A stretch of 5,189 bases of DNA. Origin: Bacteroidota bacterium (GTDB taxonomy: Bacteria > Bacteroidota > Bacteroidia > Cytophagales > Cyclobacteriaceae). Location: contig JAEZDW010000178.1 in assembly GCA_023417955.1 (NCBI GenBank), forward strand, positions 1-5,189, read 5' to 3'. Position 1 is the stretch's first letter. Every line of letters begins with the position of its first letter. Of the stretch, positions 1-5,189 are shown piece after piece. A program made the translations under genes and the position numbers. The notes beneath the pieces are model-generated. The model worked only from the letters and a program-made list of their open reading frames with translations, did not search any database and was not told the DNA's origin.

Positions 1-2
1 CC

Positions 3-863
3 TTCGGACTGAGCACAGGGTATGGCCAATCTGCGTTTAAGCACGAGTTCGAGGGGTTTCAGTTACTTCAAAACCCGGGCACAGGTCCTGTGATTTTCCA
101 GTCCGGAAGCACGTCCGCATATTCGAACTGGTTCAATAAGGTTGAATCGTCAACCCTGGGAGCAATCAATGGACCGGTATTTAATTCCAATGATGAGGAA
201 ATTGGTTTCCGCAGTAAGAACTTCCACATCCCGTTAAGGGCTACCGTTCACTTCGAGATTGATCGTTACCGGATTGGAGGCGGATATTCATTTGAGTATA
301 CAAACGTCGGCGATTTTGAACCGCTTACGCATGGAGATCAGATCAGCAATTTCGATCCTGACCTCGGAAATTTTTTCCTTAAGAAGTACTTCGGCTCATT
401 GGGCGCAAGCGTATACCGTTACGAAGAATATTTACTTGTCGCCGACCTCAATCTGGGTGGGTATAAACTCGGTAAGCAGTTTGACAATAGTGTTATCGAC
501 AGAGGCATGTTCTTCAATATCGGCGTTGCCGTTGAACGGGAAATGTCGGAGTATTTCAGACTCTTTGTGAGGCCTTCTTACGAGTTCAAAAACTTCGACA
601 CCTCGATCCCGGAGACAGCAGCCTCCGTGAACCATAAGTTCAACGCGTTCTACGTCAACGTGGGGGCTACCTACCGTATACCGGAACGTCGACGTTGCTT
701 TATCAAGACCTGCAGGGCGCAGATAACCCATGCTCATGGTAACAGGGAGTACCGCAGCAGAGTACATCCGATATACAAAAAACAGAACCCTCACTACGGT
801 GAGAACTATCCGAATCTGATCAAGTACAAAGGTCGCAACAAGTACAAACTTAACCCGTATTGA
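3..863 (+). CDS. Probable outer-membrane beta-barrel protein, 5'-truncated by window edge
   Basis: The frame is open from the left edge to a TGA at 861-863, giving 286 visible residues; the true start and any signal peptide lie outside. A GTG at 90 is in frame, but coding sequence continues upstream of it, so it is not the start. The visible part alternates aromatic or hydrophobic and polar residues in segments that look like transmembrane beta strands: about 75-99 (HIPLRATVHFEI, then IGGGYSFEY), 129-157, 166-198 (FFNIGVAVERE, then FRLFVRPSYEF) and 211-227 (FYVNVGATYRI). This pattern, rich in Gly, Tyr and Phe, fits an outer-membrane barrel of Bacteroidota. The barrel is followed by a basic tail of about 59 residues with a CxxxxC pair (Cys232 and Cys237) and many Tyr, Asn, Lys and His residues, probably periplasmic. 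I do not recognise a named family; porin-like or structural roles are both possible. It reads in the same direction as gyrA but is separated from it by 159 bases. Confidence 0.75.
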   Translation, partial: FGLSTGYGQSAFKHEFEGFQLLQNPGTGPVIFQSGSTSAYSNWFNKVESSTLGAINGPVFNSNDEEIGFRSKNFHIPLRATVHFEIDRYRIGGGYSFEYTNVGDFEPLTHGDQISNFDPDLGNFFLKKYFGSLGASVYRYEEYLLVADLNLGGYKLGKQFDNSVIDRGMFFNIGVAVEREMSEYFRLFVRPSYEFKNFDTSIPETAASVNHKFNAFYVNVGATYRIPERRRCFIKTCRAQITHAHGNREYRSRVHPIYKKQNPHYGENYPNLIKYKGRNKYKLNPY

Positions 864-947
864 CGGCTGCGAAATGGCGCTGTTTTGAGCATAGTTTCAC
901 GACCGCCGAATCGACATTTTAGCCGCTAATTTCCCTGTTTTTTTAAC

Positions 948-977
948 CGTTTTAACGTGCAAGTTTTGCTATCTTGC
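948..977 (+). promoter_or_regulatory. Candidate gyrA promoter (Bacteroidota type, weak)
   Basis: The 159-base gap between the barrel gene and gyrA (864-1022) holds no ORF or RNA gene that I can support. Within it, TATCTTGC at 970-977 resembles the Bacteroidota -7 element TAnnTTTG, matching the TA and the following TT but not the last two bases. The expected -33 TTTG, 17-19 bases upstream, is not clear; only the T-rich stretch GTTTTAAC (949-956) lies there. A start point would fall near 983, leaving a leader of about 40 bases. This is a motif match only. Confidence 0.3.
959..977. repeat. Small inverted repeat over the candidate -7 element
   Basis: GCAAG at 959-963 and CTTGC at 973-977 are perfect inverted copies around a 9-base spacer. 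The right arm overlaps the proposed -7 box of gyrA, so it could be an operator or a supercoiling-sensitive structure. A 5-base arm can easily occur by chance. Confidence 0.3.
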
Positions 978-1022
978 GGGGCTTTGAAAAAGGCCTATTT
1001 TACTTCAAAACGAAATCTATAA

Positions 1023-3680
1023 ATGGCAGAAGAAACGGGTGGCGTAACGCCGGGAAGACAAAGTATCATTCCAATCAATATCGAAGATGAAATGCGGGGA
1101 GCCTACATCGATTATTCGATGTCGGTTATCATCTCGCGCGCCCTTCCCGACGTTCGGGACGGACTAAAACCGGTCCATCGCAGGGTGCTCTACGGAATGC
1201 TCGAACTCGGTGTCAACTACAACAAGCCCTATAAAAAATCGGCCAGGATTGTCGGGGAGGTTTTAGGTAAGTATCACCCGCACGGAGATGCATCGGTTTA
1301 TGATACGATGGTCCGCATGGCACAGGACTGGTCGCTTCGCTACACACTCGTAGATGGCCAGGGAAACTTCGGTTCGATTGACGGTGACTCGCCAGCGGCT
1401 ATGCGTTATACAGAGGCCCGTCTGCGTCGCATTGCCGAAGAAATGTTGGCCGACATCAACAAGGATACAGTTGACTTTCAGCCTAACTTTGACGACTCTC
1501 TGAAGGAGCCAACGGTGTTACCCGGAAAGCTGCCAAACCTGCTCGTGAATGGCTCGTCCGGGATTGCCGTAGGGATGGCCACCAACATGGCACCGCACAA
1601 CCTTCGCGAAGTTATAGATGGTATCGTTGCTTACATAGACAATCGCGACATCACCATTCCGGAACTGATGAAATATGTTACCGCACCTGATTTCCCGACG
1701 GGCGGTATCATTTACGGTTACTCCGGTGTACAGGAGGCGTACCTGACTGGACGCGGCAGAATTGTAATGCGTGCCAAAGCTGAAATTGTAACATCGCCAA
1801 CTGGCAAGGATCAAATCGTCGTGACTGAAATCCCATACATGGTCAACAAGGCCATGATGATTGAGAAGACAGCAGCTTTGATCAATGAAAAGAAAATTGA
1901 AGGGATTTCTGATCTTCGCGACGAGTCCGACCGTGAGGGTTACCGCATCGTTTACGATTTGAAGCGCGATGCGATTCCCAATATCGTTCTTAACAACCTT
2001 TACAAGTACACACAACTGCAATCTTCATTTGGTGTTAACAACGTCGCTCTCGTAAAAGGGCGTCCGATGACGCTGAACCTGAAGGATCTCATTCAGTACT
2101 TCGTTGAACATCGCCACGAAGTTATCGTACGCCGCACAAAGTTTGAGCTCGCCGAAGCTGAGCGTCGCGCGCATATCCTCGAAGGTTACCTGATTGCTCT
2201 TGATAACCTGGACGAGGTGATTGCACTCATCCGGAACTCTAAAGATCCGGATACCGCAAGGGAAGGATTGATCTCACGTTTTGGCCTCTCTGAGATTCAG
2301 GCGAAGGCGATCCTTGACATGCGACTGCAGCGCCTCACCGGACTTGAGCGCGACAAAATTCAGCAGGAGTACAAGGAGGTAAAGGAACTTATCGATCGCC
2401 TTAATGATATCCTGGCCAATGAGCCGAAGCGAATGGAACTCATCAAGCAGGAACTGCTTGAGCTTCGGGACCGCTACGGGGATGATCGCCGCACTGTAGT
2501 CGAGCACCGGGATGACGACTTTACCGTCGAGGACATGATCCCGAATGAAGAAATGGTCATCACCATTTCCAATCAGGGCTACATCAAACGCACGTCATTA
2601 TCCGAATACAAGACACAGGGGCGGGGTGGCATTGGTTCGAAAGGAGTTTCGACCAAGGAAGATGATTTCACCGAACATCTCTTCGTCGCGCGGGCACATA
2701 ATTACCTGTTGATCTTTACCGACCAGGGCAAGGTATACTGGAAGAAGGCGTACGAGATTCCGGAAGGAACAAAGACATCAAAGGGTCGTGCCATTCAGAA
2801 CCTCATTAACATTGAGCCAGGTGACACGGTAAGAGCAATCATCAACGTGAAGACCATTACCGACGCAGAGTATATCAACAACAACTACGTAATTCTTTGC
2901 ACAGAAAAAGGAACGATCAAGAAAACATCTCTGGAGGCGTATTCGCGGCCCCGGCAGGGTGGCATTACTGCGATTACGATTAATGAGGGGGACCGCCTGC
3001 TCAACGCTTCGCTTACCAATGGCGACAACCATATTGTCATTGCAAAGAGTGAGGGAAAAGCAGTACATTTCCACGAGTCGGATGTTCGCCCTATGGGCCG
3101 GCTGGCAGCCGGTGTGCGTGGCGTTACGCTTGAGTCATCTACCGATAAGGTGATTGGCATGGTTTGTATTACAAGACCAGACGCCAATCTGTTGGTGGTG
3201 TCTGAGAAAGGGTACGGGAAGCGATCTGATATGGAAGACTATCGCATAACCAAGCGCGGGGGCAAAGGAGTCAAGACGCTCAACATAACCGAGAAAACTG
3301 GCAAACTTGTTGCGATTAAGCAGGTCGGGGATGATGATGATTTGATGATTATCAACCGGTCAGGCATTACTATTCGTATCAGCGTCAGCGAATTGCGGGT
3401 AATGGGCAGGGCGACGCAAGGTGTTCGTCTCATCAAACTGAACGAAGATGACCGGATTTCATCTGTGGAGAAAATCCAGAATATCGATAAAGTCGAAAGT
3501 GACGAAAACGCCGAGCCAGAAGGTGACGCGCCTGCATTCCCTAAAGCGGCGAACAGCCTTCAGACTGGCAGTGAGGATGAAACGGAAATAGAGGACGTTG
3601 ACGAAGAGTACGATGCTCCTGAAGACGAGTCGTCCGAAGGTGACGAGCAAACAGACGAAAACGAACCTGAAAACGAATAG
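1023..3680 (+). CDS. gyrA: DNA gyrase subunit A
   Basis: GyrA is the breakage-reunion subunit of the A2B2 type IIA topoisomerase that adds negative supercoils to DNA using ATP; GyrB is not in this window. The start is firm: a TAA directly abuts the ATG in frame, and the conserved IIPINIEDEM follows at 15-24. No Shine-Dalgarno is seen, as is usual in Bacteroidota. The winged-helix domain carries the catalytic Tyr129 in AAMRYTE (E. coli Tyr122) with Arg128. Ile181 in SSGIAVGMAT matches the DNA-bending Ile174. The tower and coiled coil run to about residue 490. The C-terminal pinwheel (about 505-820) shows six blade repeats, with a GyrA box QGRGGIG at 532-538, which distinguishes it from ParC. 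KRGGKG recurs at 744-749. Residues 822-885 form an acidic tail. The quinolone-resistance region (about 74-113) has Ala90 where E. coli has Ser83, with Ser91 and Asp94 following. At 885 aa the length is normal, and the frame is intact. Confidence 0.98.
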   Translation: MAEETGGVTPGRQSIIPINIEDEMRGAYIDYSMSVIISRALPDVRDGLKPVHRRVLYGMLELGVNYNKPYKKSARIVGEVLGKYHPHGDASVYDTMVRMAQDWSLRYTLVDGQGNFGSIDGDSPAAMRYTEARLRRIAEEMLADINKDTVDFQPNFDDSLKEPTVLPGKLPNLLVNGSSGIAVGMATNMAPHNLREVIDGIVAYIDNRDITIPELMKYVTAPDFPTGGIIYGYSGVQEAYLTGRGRIVMRAKAEIVTSPTGKDQIVVTEIPYMVNKAMMIEKTAALINEKKIEGISDLRDESDREGYRIVYDLKRDAIPNIVLNNLYKYTQLQSSFGVNNVALVKGRPMTLNLKDLIQYFVEHRHEVIVRRTKFELAEAERRAHILEGYLIALDNLDEVIALIRNSKDPDTAREGLISRFGLSEIQAKAILDMRLQRLTGLERDKIQQEYKEVKELIDRLNDILANEPKRMELIKQELLELRDRYGDDRRTVVEHRDDDFTVEDMIPNEEMVITISNQGYIKRTSLSEYKTQGRGGIGSKGVSTKEDDFTEHLFVARAHNYLLIFTDQGKVYWKKAYEIPEGTKTSKGRAIQNLINIEPGDTVRAIINVKTITDAEYINNNYVILCTEKGTIKKTSLEAYSRPRQGGITAITINEGDRLLNASLTNGDNHIVIAKSEGKAVHFHESDVRPMGRLAAGVRGVTLESSTDKVIGMVCITRPDANLLVVSEKGYGKRSDMEDYRITKRGGKGVKTLNITEKTGKLVAIKQVGDDDDLMIINRSGITIRISVSELRVMGRATQGVRLIKLNEDDRISSVEKIQNIDKVESDENAEPEGDAPAFPKAANSLQTGSEDETEIEDVDEEYDAPEDESSEGDEQTDENEPENE

Positions 3681-3714
3681 AACCTATAACTTAATAACTA
3701 TTAATACACTCAAA

Positions 3715-4893
3715 ATGAAACGATTTGCACTCTTACTGTTCATAGTGGTAACTTCTGCGACAGTATATGCACAAAAGCCGGTTAAGCCGAACCTGAACAA
3801 GGCGCTTAACTCGCTTTTGGCAGGAAAGCTTGATGAAGCCAAAGCTAATATTGACGCGGCCGTCGAGCACGAAAAAATGAAGGACGACGGAAAGACCTGG
3901 TATTACAGGGGATTGATCTATGCTTCCATAGACACCACTTCAAACGACGCCTTTAAGAGCCTTGACCCAAATGCGGCTGACGTTGCACTTGAAGCTTTCA
4001 ATAAGGCTGAGGCCCTCTCAAAAGGAAAAGGCTACTTCATTACCGATGCAAACGGCCTGCCTATTACAAAAGAACAGCAACTTAGTCAGTGGGCAAATCA
4101 GGCACTGAACATCGGCGCCGATGCTTATCAAAATGAAGAGTATGAGACCGCGCTAACCAGCTTCGAAAAAGTTTCCAAGATTCTCCAGAAGGACACCCTT
4201 GGTCACCTGTATGCAGGTTTCGCCGCGAACTCTGCGGAAAACTTCGACAAAGCGTTGGAAAACTTCGCAGCCTATTATGAGAACGGAGGTACAAATGCCG
4301 ACCCCTACAAACTCATGAACAACATTATTATCCAAAAAGGTGATAAGGAAAAGGCGCTGGCTCTTGTACGTGAGGCTAAGAAAAGATTCCCGCAAAACCC
4401 TGACTTTCCTAAACTTGAGATCGCACACCTCATCGATTTGAATAGAATTGACGAAGCGAAAACGGGTCTGGAGAAAGCATTGGAAACAGAGCCTGACAAC
4501 AAAATTCTGCACTTCTACCTCGGCTATGCCAACCAGAGCCTGAACAAACTCGACGAAGCCCGGAAGAATTATGAGAGCGCCCTAAAGATCGACCCTCAGT
4601 ACTTCGAGGCGCAATTCTACCTCGCACGCCTGGTATACAACGATGCGGCTAACATCAAGAAGCAAATGGCAAACCTTGGTATTTCTGCCGACGACAAGAA
4701 GAAGCGCTTCGAACTTGACAAAGTACTCGTTGAAAAACTGAAAGTTGCTCTTCCTTACTGGGAGAAAGCAGAAAAGCTGAATCCGAATGATCAGGATACG
4801 CTTGACGTTTTGTATTCAATCTACGGCGACCTCGATATGCCTGAACAGGCAAAACGTATTGAGAAACGCTACAAGGAACTTGGCTACGAATAA
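3715..4893 (+). CDS. Secreted or periplasmic TPR-repeat protein
   Basis: This encodes 392 aa. The start at 3715 is chosen because it opens a clear signal peptide (MKRF, a hydrophobic core to about residue 17, then VYA with Gln20 next); the in-frame ATG at 3598 lies inside gyrA and would bury that signal. No lipobox Cys is present, so cleavage by signal peptidase I is expected, with export to the periplasm. The mature part is mostly helical TPR repeats: about 28-55, 124-157 (ANQALNIGADAYQNEEYETA), 159-192, 193-226, 229-262, 263-296 (the best match, with LGYANQSLNKLDEA and ending at KIDP) and 361-392. Non-TPR insertions fall at about 75-120 and 310-335. TPR arrays bind protein partners; no catalytic motif is seen, so the specific role is unknown. 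It starts 34 bases after gyrA in an AT-rich gap without a convincing promoter, so co-transcription with gyrA is likely. From memory, a TPR gene next to gyrA recurs in Bacteroidota. Confidence 0.9.
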   Translation: MKRFALLLFIVVTSATVYAQKPVKPNLNKALNSLLAGKLDEAKANIDAAVEHEKMKDDGKTWYYRGLIYASIDTTSNDAFKSLDPNAADVALEAFNKAEALSKGKGYFITDANGLPITKEQQLSQWANQALNIGADAYQNEEYETALTSFEKVSKILQKDTLGHLYAGFAANSAENFDKALENFAAYYENGGTNADPYKLMNNIIIQKGDKEKALALVREAKKRFPQNPDFPKLEIAHLIDLNRIDEAKTGLEKALETEPDNKILHFYLGYANQSLNKLDEARKNYESALKIDPQYFEAQFYLARLVYNDAANIKKQMANLGISADDKKKRFELDKVLVEKLKVALPYWEKAEKLNPNDQDTLDVLYSIYGDLDMPEQAKRIEKRYKELGYE

Positions 4894-4914
4894 CATCGCA
4901 TTTCAATACAATAA

Positions 4915-4951
4915 AAAAAGGCCGTCTCAAAAGTCATGAGGCGGCTTTTTT
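4915..4951. terminator. Bidirectional intrinsic terminator, possibly within an IS end
   Basis: Positions 4915-4928 pair with 4938-4951 in a 14-base-pair stem with two G-T wobbles and a 9-base loop. The GC core is GCCGTCTC opposite GAGGCGGC. Six T residues (4946-4951) end the hairpin on the plus strand, and seven A residues (4913-4919) give a U run on the minus strand, so it can stop transcripts from both sides. It begins 21 bases after the stop of the TPR gene and would close the gyrA-TPR unit. The arm GGCCGTCTCAAAAGTC also resembles IS1182-family terminal repeats of the GTCTCAAAA type, so the hairpin may have arrived with the neighbouring element. Confidence 0.75.
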
Positions 4952-4958
4952 CATTTTT

Positions 4959-4972
4959 GACCGCCCGCGGTC
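4959..4972. repeat. Short GC-rich palindrome GACCGC-cc-GCGGTC
   Basis: GACCGC (4959-4964) and GCGGTC (4967-4972) are inverted copies two bases apart; as a hairpin it would form a 5-base-pair stem with a 4-base loop. A T run (TGTTTTTTG, 4976-4984) lies a few bases downstream on the plus strand, so it could be a second, weaker terminator between the IS transposase and the strong hairpin. Confidence 0.4.
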
Positions 4973-5027
4973 CGATGTTTTTTGTTTGGATATCTTTTCT
5001 GGGAAGAAAAAGGTATTGACCCCGAGA

Positions 5028-5189
5028 TCAGGCCGCTGCTTTCGCCAGATTATGGGCTATTACTAGTAATCCGGTCTCTATAGCGACCTTTTCAAGGCCT
5101 CGGAGCATAAATCGTTTAAAGTGTTTATTGTGTTTGATGTTACCGAACAGGCTCGACATCGGCTGGGCGACGTTTTCTGTATGCTATGC
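5028..5189 (-). pseudogene. IS1182-family transposase C-terminus, frameshifted and edge-truncated
   Basis: On the minus strand, one frame from the right edge reads IAYRKRRPADVEPV and then hits a stop. A second frame continues exactly where the family pattern demands with FGNIKHNKHFKRFMLRG, then LEKVAIETGLLVIAHNL, ending at a TGA (5028-5030). Joined, they give the RR-x-DVEPVFG-x-IK-x-N-x-x-F-x-RF-x-LRG...AHNL signature that I know from the C-terminus of DDE transposases of the IS1182 group. The two parts are out of register at 5145-5148, as if two bases were lost from GTNTTC (leaving GTTC). The second frame also meets a TAG at 5184-5186, so it cannot be the full reading frame upstream. The product would therefore lack its normal end, and the copy is probably inactive unless this is a sequencing error. 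The DDE catalytic residues lie outside the window. It is too short and too broken to appear as an ordinary ORF. Confidence 0.75.

Larger units (their letters stand above)
4920..5189 (-). mobile_element. Partial IS1182-like insertion sequence, transposase-distal end
   Basis: The right edge contains the end of a minus-strand transposase gene, followed by about 75 noncoding bases (4953-5027) and the hairpin at 4915-4951, whose GTCTCAAAA arm resembles IS1182-type terminal repeats. The left boundary near 4920 is inferred from that resemblance and cannot be proved without the other end of the element, which lies outside the window; no target duplication can be assessed. The element reads toward the TPR gene and ends about 27 bases from its stop codon. 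The noncoding part also holds a palindrome at 4959-4972. Confidence 0.55.

Noticed and set aside
90..92. GTG at 90 as the start of the barrel gene
   Set aside because: The same frame stays open and protein-like to the left edge (FGLSTGYGQS and onward), so this is an internal Val codon.
864..958. Terminator for the barrel gene
   Set aside because: I found no stable stem followed by a T run. The T run at 938-944 has no good hairpin before it.
1518..2021. Antisense ORF of 167 codons within gyrA
   Set aside because: It is a shadow of the strongly conserved gyrA frame; its translation shows no recognisable family or start signal. The other antisense and alternate-frame ORFs in gyrA, the barrel gene and the TPR gene were rejected for the same reason.
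1023..3680. ParC (topoisomerase IV) as an alternative to GyrA
   Set aside because: A recognisable GyrA box, six pinwheel blades, the acidic tail and close agreement with E. coli GyrA around Tyr129 favour GyrA.
3598..3714. Upstream start for the TPR gene overlapping gyrA
   Set aside because: The added 39 residues overlap gyrA coding sequence and would place the signal peptide internally; the ATG at 3715 fits far better.
4655..4930. Minus-strand ORF crossing the TPR stop and the hairpin
   Set aside because: It lies antisense to the TPR coding region and runs through the terminator, with no family resemblance.
1..5189. CRISPR array, tRNA or rRNA gene, toxin-antitoxin pair or defence system
   Set aside because: No spaced direct repeats, cloverleaf or rRNA-like sequence, and no small paired ORFs with recognisable motifs, were seen on either strand.

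Overview
The window looks like a stretch of Bacteroidota chromosome, most likely from the Cytophagales side of the phylum, although the sequence cannot fix a genus. The evidence is the style of the gyrase A protein (N-terminal IIPINIEDEM, long acidic tail), start codons in A/T-rich leaders without Shine-Dalgarno sequences, a signal peptide cleaved just before Gln, an outer-membrane barrel of Bacteroidota character, and the remnant of an IS1182-type insertion sequence at the right edge.

Layout from left to right: (1) positions 3-863 hold the 3' part of a plus-strand gene for a probable outer-membrane beta-barrel protein with an odd basic, Tyr/Asn-rich C-terminal tail; its start lies outside the window. 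(2) Positions 864-1022 are a 159-base gap with a weak Bacteroidota-type promoter candidate and small inverted repeats. (3) Positions 1023-3680 encode full-length DNA gyrase subunit A (gyrA, 885 aa). (4) After an AT-rich 34-base gap, positions 3715-4893 encode a secreted or periplasmic TPR-repeat protein of 392 aa, probably co-transcribed with gyrA. (5) Positions 4915-4951 form a strong hairpin flanked by A and T runs, usable as a terminator on both strands and probably also part of an IS end. (6) From about 4920 to the right edge lies the terminal part of an IS1182-like element on the minus strand. Its transposase C-terminus (stop at 5028-5030) is readable but broken by a frameshift near 5145-5148.

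The genes are housekeeping and envelope functions. GyrA, with GyrB encoded elsewhere, introduces negative supercoils. The TPR protein is probably a periplasmic scaffold of unknown partner. The barrel protein sits in the outer membrane. The points most worth a second look are the decayed transposase against the end of the gyrA-TPR unit, the natural Ala at the quinolone-critical Ser83 position of GyrA, and the conserved-looking tail of the barrel protein. I see no convincing new defence or mobile system here.
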